Shown in pieces: positions 50,795 to 59,991 of a stretch of DNA of 64,000 nt. The notes beneath the pieces are model-generated. The model was given only the letters and a program-made list of their open reading frames with translations, searched no databases and was not told the origin of the DNA. Within the stretch, counting starts at the first letter, position 1, and each line of letters begins with the position of its first letter. The stretch is from CAYSRC01 sp964446385 (GTDB lineage Bacteria; Bacillota; Clostridia; Oscillospirales; Ruminococcaceae): NCBI GenBank assembly GCA_964446385.1, contig CAYUOH010000005.1, positions 62,001 through 126,000 on the forward strand. The letters are read 5' to 3'. The position numbers and the translations under genes were made by a program.

Positions 50795-52054
50795 ATGGCA
50801 TTGATTACCAATTCCCCCAGAGGCACACAGGATGTTTTGCCAGGGGACAGCTATAAATGGAAATATGTAGAATCTGTTCTACAGAACATCTGTGAAAGAT
50901 ATGGATACCGTGAAGTCAGAACCCCGACATTTGAGCATACCGAGCTTTTCCAGCGTGGTGTCGGCGACACAACCGACGTTGTGGGTAAGGAAATGTACAC
51001 CATGACCGACAAAGGCGGACGCAGCATCACTCTTCGCCCCGAGGGCACCGCCGGAGTCGCCCGTTCATTTCTTCAGAACGGCATACTGGCCGGCACAATG
51101 CCTGTAAGAGGCTACTATATTCTCAGCTGTTTCAGATATGAAAAACCTCAGGCCGGAAGGCTGAGAGAATTCCACCAACTTGGCATTGAGCTTTACGGGG
51201 CTCCGGGTCCCGACGCAGACGCGGAGGTTATCCGTGTCGCGAATGATATTTTAACAACACTCGGAATTCAGAATGTTACCCTTGAGATAAACAGTATTGG
51301 TTGTCCTGAATGCAGAGGACATTATCGCGACGCCCTAAAGGAGTATTTCGGGGCCTGTAGGGAAGAGCTGTGTGAAACCTGTCAGGATCGTCTCGATCGT
51401 AATCCTATGCGAATTCTTGACTGCAAGAGTCCGATTTGTTCTAAAATATCCTCAGGAGCACCGACAGTACTAGACTACCTTTGTGACGCCTGCCGTGAGC
51501 ATTTCGAGTCAACAAAGGCTATACTGAATACCGCGGGAATTAAATATACTGTCAATCCTAGAATAGTCAGAGGTCTCGATTACTACAGCCGTACCGTTTT
51601 CGAATTCGTACACACTGCTGCGGGAGCACAGGGCACCGTATGTGGAGGAGGGCGCTATGACGGTCTTACCGAAATACTCGGCGGGCAGCATATTCCCGGT
51701 ATCGGTTTCGGCATGGGTATCGAACGTCTACTGAACGTCCTTGAGGGCGAAGGCATCGACATCCCCCAGCCCGGAGGACCTGATATTTTCATAGCATATA
51801 TCGGAGACAAAGCTCTGGCCAAAACCCGTGAGGTTGTGTTCGGCCTTCAGTCAATGGGAATCCGTGTTGAATATGATATTATCGGACGCAGCCTAAAAGC
51901 CCAGATGAAATACGCAGATAAAATTGATGCCGCTCACACTGTTGTTCTCGGCGATAGTGAGATTGACAGCTGCACAGCAGTATTGAAAGATATGAAAAGC
52001 GGTGCTGAGACCATCTGCAGTCTTGATATATCCGAGCTGGCTTCATATCTTTAA
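50795..52054 (+). CDS. hisS: histidyl-tRNA synthetase
   Basis: Class II aminoacyl-tRNA synthetase charging tRNA-His, 419 residues. Motif 1 lies near GYREVRTPTFEHTELF, motif 2 near YYILSCFRYEKPQAGRLREF, the histidine loop is RGLDYYSRTVFEF, and motif 3 is GIGFGMGIERLL. The C-terminal anticodon-binding domain is complete. AAAGGG precedes the ATG. It is followed by aspS after 36 bp, a pairing common in Gram-positive bacteria. No T-box is visible upstream of either gene. Confidence 0.97.
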   Translation: MALITNSPRGTQDVLPGDSYKWKYVESVLQNICERYGYREVRTPTFEHTELFQRGVGDTTDVVGKEMYTMTDKGGRSITLRPEGTAGVARSFLQNGILAGTMPVRGYYILSCFRYEKPQAGRLREFHQLGIELYGAPGPDADAEVIRVANDILTTLGIQNVTLEINSIGCPECRGHYRDALKEYFGACREELCETCQDRLDRNPMRILDCKSPICSKISSGAPTVLDYLCDACREHFESTKAILNTAGIKYTVNPRIVRGLDYYSRTVFEFVHTAAGAQGTVCGGGRYDGLTEILGGQHIPGIGFGMGIERLLNVLEGEGIDIPQPGGPDIFIAYIGDKALAKTREVVFGLQSMGIRVEYDIIGRSLKAQMKYADKIDAAHTVVLGDSEIDSCTAVLKDMKSGAETICSLDISELASYL

Positions 52055-52090
52055 TAAAGATACATAAAGAAAAAAGAGGATTAGTTATAA

Positions 52091-53857
52091 ATGGTTCAAA
52101 TGCGCACACATACTTGCGGAGAATTACGTTTATCAGACACAGGCAGCAAGGTTAAACTTGTGGGCTGGATGGAAAACATACGTGAAGTAGGTAATAATTT
52201 TGCGTTTCTGGTACTCAGAGACTTTTACGGCACCACTCAGGTTGTTATTGAATCCTCCGATTTGTTTGAAATGGTTCACGGCCTTAATAAGGAATCCACC
52301 ATTTCTGTCGAAGGAACCGTGAGGGAACGCAGTAGCAAGAATCCCAAGCTTGACACGGGTGACATTGAAGTTGCTCCGGACAAGATCATAGTTCTCGGGA
52401 AATGCGTTTACAACAGTCTTCCTTTTGAAATAAACCACAGCCGCGAAGCAGATGAAATTCAGAGGTTAAAATACCGTTATCTGGATCTCCGCAATCCCGA
52501 AGTAAAAAATAACATCATTCTCCGCTGCAATGTAGTTGCCGCTCTTCGTGCCGCTATGACAGAGCACGGTTTTCTTGAAATAACAACCCCTATCCTTACG
52601 GCCAGTTCTCCGGAAGGCGCCCGGGATTATCTGGTTCCCGCCAGAAAGCATCCCGGGAAGTTTTACGCACTTCCCCAGGCCCCTCAACAGTTCAAGCAGC
52701 TACTTATGACCAGTGGTTTTGACAAGTATTTTCAGATTGCTCCCTGCTTCCGCGACGAAGATGCCCGAGGAGACCGTTCCCCCGGTGAGTTCTACCAGCT
52801 TGATATGGAGATGGCGTTTGCCACCCAAGAGGATGTTTTTACCGTATTAGAGGATGTTCTTCCTCAGATATTTGCCAAATATGGTAAATACAACACCGCA
52901 AGCTCTGCGCCGTTCCGCAGAATTGCATATCTTAAAGCTCTTGAGACCTATGGTTCAGACAAACCAGATCTTCGAATTGACCTTACAGCTAAAGATATTT
53001 CAGACTGCTTTACCGACTGTGAATTTGATGCACTAAAAGTCGGGGCTGTGAAGGCTGTCGATATATCCAATTGCAGTCTTACCAGAAAACAGATAGATAA
53101 ACTGCTTGACGACTGTGAAGTACAGTCTGGAAGCAAAGGATACTGGTTCAAGATTGACGAGCAGGGAGAAATAGCCGGAGGTATCTCAAAATTCGTTGCC
53201 CCGGTGAAGGATCAGGTGGCTGAAAAGCTCAATCTCGCGCCCGGTATGCTTGTAATAGTCGCTGCGGGCGACGCGGCTGTAAAATCAGTCGGTGTTATGA
53301 TTAAAATATTCGGCGCTGCCTGCGAAGGCCATATGGACAAAGAGCGCTACGAATTCTGCTGGATTGTTGATTTTCCGATGTATGAAATCGGTGAGGAAAG
53401 CGGAGATCTCGAATTCTGTCATAATCCTTTCAGCATGCCTTCAGGCGGACTGGAAGTTCTTCTAAAGGCAGAAAGAGGAGAAATTGATCCCCTTACCATA
53501 ATGGCAAATCAGTATGACCTTGTATGCAACGGCGTTGAATTGTCCTCCGGTGCCGTCAGAAACCACGACCCGGAAATAATGATAAAAGCTTTTGAACTAG
53601 TACGTCTCGGTGAAGACGACGTAAAAGCCAAATTTCCGGCTATGTACAACGCATTCTGTTACGGTGCGCCTCCCCATGCTGGTATTGCTCCCGGAGTGGA
53701 CCGTATGGTGATGCTGCTTGCAGGTGAGGATTCCATTCGCGAAATAATCCCCTTCCCCATGAACAAGAACGCGCAGGATATCATGATGGGCGCTCCATCG
53801 GAGGTAAATCAAAAACAACTTGATGAACTGAACATCAAGGTCTGTATTCCCGAGTAA
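52091..53857 (+). CDS. aspS: aspartyl-tRNA synthetase
   Basis: Class II synthetase charging tRNA-Asp, 588 residues: an N-terminal OB-fold (VKLVGWMENIREVGNNFAFL), motif 2 in CFRDEDARGDRSPGEFYQLD, the bacterial-type GAD insertion (about 280-410), and motif 3 in PHAGIAPGVDRMVML. The insertion marks it as the bacterial form. Whether it also charges tRNA-Asn cannot be told from the sequence; an AsnA for making free asparagine is present at 58433. GAGGA lies 9 nt before the ATG. Confidence 0.97.
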   Translation: MVQMRTHTCGELRLSDTGSKVKLVGWMENIREVGNNFAFLVLRDFYGTTQVVIESSDLFEMVHGLNKESTISVEGTVRERSSKNPKLDTGDIEVAPDKIIVLGKCVYNSLPFEINHSREADEIQRLKYRYLDLRNPEVKNNIILRCNVVAALRAAMTEHGFLEITTPILTASSPEGARDYLVPARKHPGKFYALPQAPQQFKQLLMTSGFDKYFQIAPCFRDEDARGDRSPGEFYQLDMEMAFATQEDVFTVLEDVLPQIFAKYGKYNTASSAPFRRIAYLKALETYGSDKPDLRIDLTAKDISDCFTDCEFDALKVGAVKAVDISNCSLTRKQIDKLLDDCEVQSGSKGYWFKIDEQGEIAGGISKFVAPVKDQVAEKLNLAPGMLVIVAAGDAAVKSVGVMIKIFGAACEGHMDKERYEFCWIVDFPMYEIGEESGDLEFCHNPFSMPSGGLEVLLKAERGEIDPLTIMANQYDLVCNGVELSSGAVRNHDPEIMIKAFELVRLGEDDVKAKFPAMYNAFCYGAPPHAGIAPGVDRMVMLLAGEDSIREIIPFPMNKNAQDIMMGAPSEVNQKQLDELNIKVCIPE

Positions 53858-53867
53858 ATCATAAAGA

Positions 53868-53900
53868 ATAAAGGCGTCAGCATAATGCTGACGCCTTTAT
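53868..53900. terminator. bidirectional terminator after aspS
   Basis: ATAAAGGCGTCAGCA / TGCTGACGCCTTTAT with a 3-nt loop, between convergent genes. Confidence 0.87.
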
Positions 53901-53903
53901 TTC

Positions 53904-54584
53904 TTATAAATTGTAAATCTTTTCAATCGTTTTGTTGCAGATTTCGTTGCGTATACCGTGAAGAATTATACTCACTATATAAACAGAAGCCGACATTACA
54001 AAAACGAAAACATACCACCGATTGCCTTTGTTGAACTCGTAAAAATCTTTCCAGCCTCCACCTTCCGCTCCGATAGATACCACCATAATGAGGTACAACC
54101 CTTCATATAGTATAACCGGGATTATTCCGAGCCAACGCTGATGTCTCGGAATTTCATCTCCAATCTCAAAAAAAAGAAAGGATACGAGACATAGCAGAGG
54201 GTTAATAAGATGCAGAAACAAATTATTACCCACAAAAAGTTCATGATAACCGATCATTGGGCCGAGATAAAAAAGAACGGTAAGAAGCGTTAAAGTAACA
54301 GAAACAGTTCCGATAAATTTGAAACAAGCAGCCCAGGCCGGTACCATAACGCGGTCGCGAAACATACCCGGAATTGTGAAAACAAGAACAAATATGCTGC
54401 AAATCGAGACAAGGATATTGGAATCGATTGTGAAATATCTGAAACATTGGGCACCGATAACCGCCATATTGGCGTCTCCGGTACGGTCACCGGTAAAGTA
54501 ACATAATACAGACCAGGCAGTCAGTAATACAACCGTTACATTGCTCAAAAAAGATAAAACACATCTGATGCGGTTGCTTTTCAT
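53904..54584 (-). CDS. multispanning membrane protein, Pr6Pr-like
   Basis: A 226-residue protein with about six membrane helices. The pattern YFTIDSNILVSICSIFVL in helix 2 and FLHLINPLLCLVSFLFFE in the middle matches the Pr6Pr/FAR-17a-related family of uncharacterised bacterial membrane proteins. Function unknown. The ATG at 54584 has GGTGAT upstream. An alternative ATG at 54605 overlaps the PBP stop codon (TAATG) and would add seven residues by translational coupling. It probably shares the PBP transcript. Confidence 0.7.
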   Translation of the reverse strand: MKSNRIRCVLSFLSNVTVVLLTAWSVLCYFTGDRTGDANMAVIGAQCFRYFTIDSNILVSICSIFVLVFTIPGMFRDRVMVPAWAACFKFIGTVSVTLTLLTVLFYLGPMIGYHELFVGNNLFLHLINPLLCLVSFLFFEIGDEIPRHQRWLGIIPVILYEGLYLIMVVSIGAEGGGWKDFYEFNKGNRWYVFVFVMSASVYIVSIILHGIRNEICNKTIEKIYNL

Positions 54585-54604
54585 ATTATCACCGAGGCGA
54601 GGCA

Positions 54605-57025
54605 TTAACCGACTGCCTGCTGTGCGGCAAACAAAGCTTCCTCTGCCGCAATTAATTCGTGTGCGCAATATCCGGACGGAGCCGGGCCGCCTCGTTTATA
54701 ATAGCCGGTACGTACGGTTGTGCATCCGGCGGAAGCCAGATCACCGCTGTCCATACAGAATGAAGCGGTATAGACATTATCAGAGGGGGTAAATTTAGCA
54801 TCCTCAAGGTCTACGGTAATCTGCTTCATTATTTCCTTGAAGGCCAGCTGGTTTGCGTGGGGCCGATAATCCGGAACTGTGCGGTGATCATCGTAACCTT
54901 CCCATAAAGTCATTACGTAGTAGGGATTCATAGCGCAGGTCCAGAAATCGGTATTGTTGGATGACGTACCGGATTTGCCGATATATTCCATAGTACCGCT
55001 GTCCTGACGTGCGGCCGTAAGTGTTCCCTCTGCAAATACACCCTTCATAATACGGTTCATAATCCAGGCTGTTTCCTCACTTATTGCCTGATCACGCAGA
55101 ACAAGTTTTTCCTTATCGAGAATTACGTTTCCTTCAGAATCAACAACCTTGGTATAGCAATGAGGTTCGACAAAGTAGCCGCTGTCACCGAATATCATAA
55201 ATGCGCCGGCCATTTCGACAGGGGTAATACCGTATGTGAAGTCGCCGAGTGTAAGACCGATACCGCGATCGAAAAGTTCTTCACCGTTTGCATCGTATAC
55301 GCCATCGCCGGAATCGACGAGGGAGTACATATTAAGGCTATTCTTCATAAAATCGAAAGCGTAATCGTAACCTACACGGCTGAGTGTCCATACGGCCGTC
55401 GTATTAAGGGATACGCATACTCCTTCGTAAACTGTAATATTCGCGCCATATGCACCATACTGGCGGCTGTAATTTCGAGGCCATTCATTTCCGTCAAGCT
55501 GCATAAACGGAGTATCGGGGAATGCGGTGGACATATGTACCGCATTCATTTCAATAGCAGGAGCATACGCAGCAATCGGTTTAATAGAAGAACCAGTGTT
55601 TCTGCGGGCAGTCTTTCCGTATGCTCTGTTGAGGCTACGGCTGGTCGCTTTCTCACGGACTCCTCCGGCTATTCCGACTATCTCTCCGTCATAATTCATA
55701 ACAACCATGCCAGATTGAACCTGCTTGCCGGATTCTATCGGGACCTTGAAACCGTCGTCATCATAAACCCAGTCGCCGTTTTCATCCGTTTGATATTCCA
55801 CGGGCCAGATGTCGTAATTATCAGTATCTTCAAAGCCTTTGACCTGGGTACCGAACCATCTATAGGTATTTGTATTGGTGTATCGGCTGTGAGCCTCGGT
55901 ATTGTTGTAGTCCTGAGCGTTAAAAGCAACGTCATCCACAACGGTCTGAACCTTTGGGTCGATTGTAAGATAAACCTTAAGACCCCCGTTGAATAAAAGC
56001 TTCTCCGCTTCGTCATGGGTCATATTTTTGTAATCAACCAGATCATCAATAACTGATTCCACAGCCGTATCAGTAAAATATGTCCAGACGTCGTTGGTAA
56101 GAGAAGTATTGGATTTAACGGTACTGAAATCGAATGTCGCACTTTCGGCCAGTGCATCGGAATACTCGCGGTCGTTAAGGAATCCGTTTTCATGCATCAT
56201 CCACAGAATAACATCTTCACGCTGATACTTGTTTTCCTCTGCATCAATATACGGATCGTACAGACCGGGATATTTTGTAATACAGATTATTGCAGCGGAC
56301 TGGGCCGTTGTAAGTTCAGATGCGGTAGTTCCGAAATAATAGTCCGCAGCCGATTCGATACCGTATACCATACCGCCGAAGTTGACAGTATTAAGGTAAG
56401 CTTCGAGAATCTGCTCCTTGGAGTACTCCCGTTCAAGCATGAACGCGCGGTAAATTTCACGCAGTTTTCGCAAAGCTCCGGCGGAACCGGAAACCTCATC
56501 TTCGGAAGTAATATTCTTTATCATCTGCTGGGTTATAGTTGAAGCTCCCTGAGTTCTGTCATAAAAAGCGCGCTTTAGTACGTATTCATTAAGGAAAGCC
56601 ATGACGGTTCGCTTTATATCAACTCCTTTGTGTAACCAGAAGCGCTGATCCTCAGAGGCGACAAGGACGTCGATAAGCTCTTTCGGCAGATCTTCATAGT
56701 TTACCCAGACTCGGTTGTCACTTGCATAAAGGCGCTGATACTCATACCACTCGCCTGTTGCGTCATCAAATGCCATAAGGCTGGAAGCGTAATTCATTTC
56801 AAGAGAATTCAGATCCAGGAGGTTTTCGTCATCAACGGTAACCTTTGCAAGATACATTGCTGCAACTATCGAAACAGTGCATACTGCAATAACGCAGATA
56901 CACATAATAGTCACGACAAATGTTAAAACAAAACGCAGAATTTTTTGTTCCTTTTTCCCCTTTACACTGCGCCTGCGAATCGGACTGTTGACGGCACCGG
57001 AATTTGTTTTCAAGTTTTCTGACAT
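54605..57025 (-). CDS. class A penicillin-binding protein (PBP1A-type)
   Basis: A bifunctional peptidoglycan synthase of 806 residues. A basic cytosolic N-terminus (~40 residues) is followed by one membrane helix (~45-70). The GT51 glycosyltransferase has SEDQRFWLHKGVD (catalytic Glu) and QGASTITQQMIKN. The transpeptidase has GSSIKP (SxxK), SLNTTAVW (SxN) and GKSGTSS (KSG in place of the usual KTG). It ends without the long Gly/Pro tail of many PBP1 proteins. GGGGG lies 7 nt before the ATG at 57025, better than the longer frame to 57067. Confidence 0.94.
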   Translation of the reverse strand: MSENLKTNSGAVNSPIRRRSVKGKKEQKILRFVLTFVVTIMCICVIAVCTVSIVAAMYLAKVTVDDENLLDLNSLEMNYASSLMAFDDATGEWYEYQRLYASDNRVWVNYEDLPKELIDVLVASEDQRFWLHKGVDIKRTVMAFLNEYVLKRAFYDRTQGASTITQQMIKNITSEDEVSGSAGALRKLREIYRAFMLEREYSKEQILEAYLNTVNFGGMVYGIESAADYYFGTTASELTTAQSAAIICITKYPGLYDPYIDAEENKYQREDVILWMMHENGFLNDREYSDALAESATFDFSTVKSNTSLTNDVWTYFTDTAVESVIDDLVDYKNMTHDEAEKLLFNGGLKVYLTIDPKVQTVVDDVAFNAQDYNNTEAHSRYTNTNTYRWFGTQVKGFEDTDNYDIWPVEYQTDENGDWVYDDDGFKVPIESGKQVQSGMVVMNYDGEIVGIAGGVREKATSRSLNRAYGKTARRNTGSSIKPIAAYAPAIEMNAVHMSTAFPDTPFMQLDGNEWPRNYSRQYGAYGANITVYEGVCVSLNTTAVWTLSRVGYDYAFDFMKNSLNMYSLVDSGDGVYDANGEELFDRGIGLTLGDFTYGITPVEMAGAFMIFGDSGYFVEPHCYTKVVDSEGNVILDKEKLVLRDQAISEETAWIMNRIMKGVFAEGTLTAARQDSGTMEYIGKSGTSSNNTDFWTCAMNPYYVMTLWEGYDDHRTVPDYRPHANQLAFKEIMKQITVDLEDAKFTPSDNVYTASFCMDSGDLASAGCTTVRTGYYKRGGPAPSGYCAHELIAAEEALFAAQQAVG

Positions 57026-57085
57026 ATTATTTCCCCCGTATAAATCGGAAGTGTATTTTATTAACAACAGTGCATTAACTGTGAC

Positions 57086-57114
57086 AGTATACCATACTTT
57101 TCTATTTTTGTTAA
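57086..57114 (-). promoter_or_regulatory. promoter of the PBP gene
   Basis: Minus-strand TTAACA (57109-57114), 17-nt spacer, TATACT (57086-57091), about 60 nt before the start codon. Confidence 0.5.
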
Positions 57115-57191
57115 CAATAAGAGTATTCCAAAAATTAAAGCAAAGTGATACAATATTTTAGTTTTAATGAATAAGGGTGGGAGGGTTTCCT

Positions 57192-57803
57192 TTGAATTAC
57201 AATGAAATAATGGAAAACACCGTCGCTTCGCTTAACGGTGAACGTATTCCCCTTGTCCTGCACAGCTGCTGTGCGATCTGCCTTTGTTCGGTACTAGAAC
57301 GTCTGACTCTGTATTTCAAAGTTACCGTACTTTGCTGCAACCCCAATATTTTCCCGGCGGAAGAATATTATAAGCGCCGTGACGAACAAATCCGGTTACT
57401 TTCACTCATTGAAACCGATACTGTTTTCGACGAAACCGAATACAATCATGAAGAATATCTTTATTTCATTTCAGGGCTTGAAAGTACCCCTGAAGGCGGT
57501 GCCCGCTGCGAACAATGCTTTAACCTGCGGCTGAATGCGACTGCCAAATATGCAAAAGAACACTGCGTAAACAATATATGCAGCACGCTGACCGTAAGCC
57601 CCTATAAAAACAGTAATGTTGTCAACAGATGTGGGGCTGCAGCCGCGGAAAAAGCCGGGGTTAACTGGTTATACAGTGATTTCAAAAAAAAGAACGGTTT
57701 TCTGCGTTCCAATCAACTTGCCGCGGAATATGGTATTTATCGACAAAAATACTGCGGGTGTGAATTCACGCCGGTCAGTCCGGTGATCTACAATGAAAAA
57801 TAA
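57192..57803 (+). CDS. queH: epoxyqueuosine reductase QueH-like
   Basis: QueH reduces epoxyqueuosine to queuosine in tRNA, replacing QueG in many Firmicutes. The 203-residue protein has the family's cysteine layout: LHSCCAICLCS near residue 23, NPNIFPAEEYYKRRDEQ, EGGARCEQCFNLRL, and a C-terminal KYCGCEF. The usual CCAPC reads CCAIC. Start is TTG at 57192 with GGAGGG 6 nt upstream; a GTG at 57177 also opens the frame. It overlaps the next gene by 11 bp, a three-gene operon with asnA. Confidence 0.88.
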   Translation: MNYNEIMENTVASLNGERIPLVLHSCCAICLCSVLERLTLYFKVTVLCCNPNIFPAEEYYKRRDEQIRLLSLIETDTVFDETEYNHEEYLYFISGLESTPEGGARCEQCFNLRLNATAKYAKEHCVNNICSTLTVSPYKNSNVVNRCGAAAAEKAGVNWLYSDFKKKNGFLRSNQLAAEYGIYRQKYCGCEFTPVSPVIYNEK

Positions 57804-58440
57804 CAAGACAGCCCTCTTGCTGGGTATACTTTTCGGAATACTGTGCCTTATCGCTACCACAGCGGTCGGGCTTGCATTAATTCACGCGTCGCATACTCTT
57901 TACTCTGTATGTCTTGATGTTTTTGATATCCCCGTGTATTCCGGTATCAGCCGTGAAGAGTGCCTTATGAATTACGACGCGGTAATGAAATTCCTATCCC
58001 CTTTCAATCGCAGCGAATTTTACCTTCCTACGATGACATATTCCCAATCGGGGGCACAGCACTTTACCGACTGCAGACCTATATTCAACTGGATCTATCT
58101 TCTCGGTTCAATTTGCCTTGCTTTTGCGCTTAAGATTGGACCGGCCGGAAAAAGGAAATTCGGTAAATCTTTTTTTAGAATTTCGGGTATTACAACTATT
58201 GCTGTACCCGCTGTCTTTCTCTGCGCGGTGACAATTGATTTTGACGCTGCGTTTGTGTTGTTCCACAAGATGTTTTTCTCAAATGATATGTGGTTGTTCG
58301 ACCCTTCCACAGATCCGATAATCGATATACTTCCGGAAGAATTCTTTCTGGTTTGCGCTGTGTTCATTGCTGCAATCTGGATTGTCTCGGCCGTATTACA
58401 ATTAAACTATAGTAAAAGGAAGAAAACAAAAAATGTCTGA
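57793..58440 (+). CDS. TIGR01906/DUF1461 integral membrane protein (Lit-like)
   Basis: A 215-residue protein with four membrane helices: one near the N-terminus (8-30), a long extracytoplasmic loop (residues 31-95), and three more. The loop ends in the family's conserved SGAQHFTDCRPIF. Members of this family include Lit, the lipoprotein intramolecular acyl-transfer enzyme of low-GC Gram-positives (recalled), in which a loop His is important; His here fits, but activity is unproven. It overlaps queH by 11 bp and asnA by 8 bp. Confidence 0.8.
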   Translation: MKNNKTALLLGILFGILCLIATTAVGLALIHASHTLYSVCLDVFDIPVYSGISREECLMNYDAVMKFLSPFNRSEFYLPTMTYSQSGAQHFTDCRPIFNWIYLLGSICLAFALKIGPAGKRKFGKSFFRISGITTIAVPAVFLCAVTIDFDAAFVLFHKMFFSNDMWLFDPSTDPIIDILPEEFFLVCAVFIAAIWIVSAVLQLNYSKRKKTKNV

Positions 58441-59443
58441 AATGCTTGTCTTTCCCGAGAACTACGAACCGCGTCTTGATCTTTTGCAGACACAGCGCGC
58501 AATAAAAATAATCAAAGACAATTTTGAGAGATATCTGGCTGTAGCTCTGAACCTTCGCCGCGTATCAGCACCAATGTTTGTCCCCAAAAACAGCGGGCTG
58601 AATGACGATTTGAGCGGTGTTGAGCGCCCGGTAGAGTTTGATATGCTTGACAGTGGGGGTAATATTCAGGTTGTGCATTCTCTTGCCAAATGGAAACGTA
58701 TGGCCCTCGGACGCTACGGTTTTAAATCGGGTGAAGGTCTTTATACCGATATGAATGCAATCAGACGTGATGAAACACTGGACAACCTCCATTCCATATA
58801 TGTCGATCAGTGGGACTGGGAAAAGATTATTACTCCCGTACAGCGCAACGAACAGTATCTCAGGGAAACAGTGGAATCGATTTACGAAGCAATTAAAGAA
58901 ACCGCGCGTACAGCTTACAATGAATATCCTGCCATCGATTACACATTGGCTCCGGCAATTACGTTTATAACCGCTCAAGAGCTTGAAGACATGTGGCCCG
59001 ACCTTACTCCGAAAGAACGCGAGAATGAGGTTTGCCGCAAATACGGGAGTGTTTTTCTTTCAAAAATCGGTGATGTTCTTAACAGTGGAAAGAAACATGA
59101 CGGGAGAGCTCCCGATTATGACGACTGGACACTGAACGGAGATATCCTGGTGTGGAACGATGTTCTGAATTGTGCTTTCGAGCTCAGCAGTATGGGAATA
59201 CGTGTAGATGAGGGATCCCTTCTCAGCCAGCTGGACAAGGCCGGCTGCCCGGAAAGAGCATCGCTTCCCTTCCATCAGGCGCTTCTGAACGGTCAGATGC
59301 CTTATACAATCGGAGGAGGAATCGGGCAGTCACGTTTGTGCATGCTTATGCTGCGCAAAGCACACATAGGCGAGGTTCACGTCTCTGTCTGGCCGGAAAA
59401 AATGATTGAGGTATGTGCGGAGCACAACATCACACTGCTGTAA
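58433..59443 (+). CDS. asnA: aspartate-ammonia ligase (asparagine synthetase A)
   Basis: Makes asparagine from aspartate, ammonia and ATP, and is related to class II aminoacyl-tRNA synthetases. The 336 residues match the family. Signatures: VSAPMFVPKNSGLNDDL, the GEGLYTDMNAIRRDE loop, YVDQWDWEK, and the C-terminal GGGIGQSRLCMLML (motif 3). AAAAGGAAG precedes the ATG, which overlaps the upstream gene by 8 bp. The operon ends at the terminator at 59452. Confidence 0.96.
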   Translation: MSEMLVFPENYEPRLDLLQTQRAIKIIKDNFERYLAVALNLRRVSAPMFVPKNSGLNDDLSGVERPVEFDMLDSGGNIQVVHSLAKWKRMALGRYGFKSGEGLYTDMNAIRRDETLDNLHSIYVDQWDWEKIITPVQRNEQYLRETVESIYEAIKETARTAYNEYPAIDYTLAPAITFITAQELEDMWPDLTPKERENEVCRKYGSVFLSKIGDVLNSGKKHDGRAPDYDDWTLNGDILVWNDVLNCAFELSSMGIRVDEGSLLSQLDKAGCPERASLPFHQALLNGQMPYTIGGGIGQSRLCMLMLRKAHIGEVHVSVWPEKMIEVCAEHNITLL

Positions 59444-59451
59444 AAATACAC

Positions 59452-59492
59452 AAAAAGCGGAGTATTTCCACCATGAAATTCTCCGCTTTTTT
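59452..59492 (+). terminator. terminator of the queH-asnA operon
   Basis: AAAAAGCGGAG / CTCCGCTTTTT with an inner ATTTC/GAAAT pairing and a following T run. Confidence 0.82.
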
Positions 59493-59603
59493 ATTCATAA
59501 AAAGGGCTGCTACCATTTACTTTAATGATGTTTTTTTATTATAATATATAGGATTCGGGTTTTGCATAACCTGTACTATTATTGAAAGAGAGAGATAAAC
59601 CAA

Positions 59604-59978
59604 ATGCCTAGATTTGCAATTTCGCTAGCCGGTTCGGAATGGGAAAACATAAGCGCCGGAAAAGTTCTCGTTGTTATCGTTGTGGGTATGGCTGTGGTAT
59701 TTGCTGTTCTCGCAATTCTGTATTTCGCAATGCTGATTATGGGACGCTTTATGGCCGACAAGAACGGCCGCGATGTATCGGTTGTCAGTCCCTTCAACTG
59801 TGTTGTTACCGAAGTTGAAACTGTATCCGATGTTAAGGAAAACGACGTAATCGCTGTTGTCACCTGTGATGACGGCAAAACTCAGGAGATTCTTGCCCCT
59901 GTTTCCGGTAAAATTTCTACGGCCCTCAAGGCCGGCGACCGCATCAAGAAGGGCCAGAAGCTCTTCTCAGTTCGATAA
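59604..59978 (+). CDS. OadG-like membrane subunit fused to a biotinyl-like domain lacking the biotin site
   Basis: A 124-residue protein: one membrane helix (about 18-48), as in the gamma subunit of sodium-pumping decarboxylases, then a ~70-residue barrel-like domain (SPFNCVVTEVET to KKGQKLFSVR) that follows biotin/lipoyl carriers. The biotin motif AMKM is replaced by DDGKTQ, and the single Lys is one position off, so biotinylation is unlikely. OadB begins 13 bp downstream. No alpha (carboxyltransferase) subunit lies in the window. It may anchor or assemble a decarboxylase complex encoded elsewhere. Confidence 0.75.
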   Translation: MPRFAISLAGSEWENISAGKVLVVIVVGMAVVFAVLAILYFAMLIMGRFMADKNGRDVSVVSPFNCVVTEVETVSDVKENDVIAVVTCDDGKTQEILAPVSGKISTALKAGDRIKKGQKLFSVR

Positions 59979-59991
59979 GGGGGAAGAAAAA

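Noticed and set aside
50783..52090. Search for a T-box upstream of hisS and aspS
   Set aside because: The 12-bp and 36-bp gaps are far too short, and no T-box sequence (TGGNACCGCG) is present.
55160..55996. 278-codon open frame on the plus strand
   Set aside because: Shadow of the class A PBP gene on the other strand; composition unlike a real protein.
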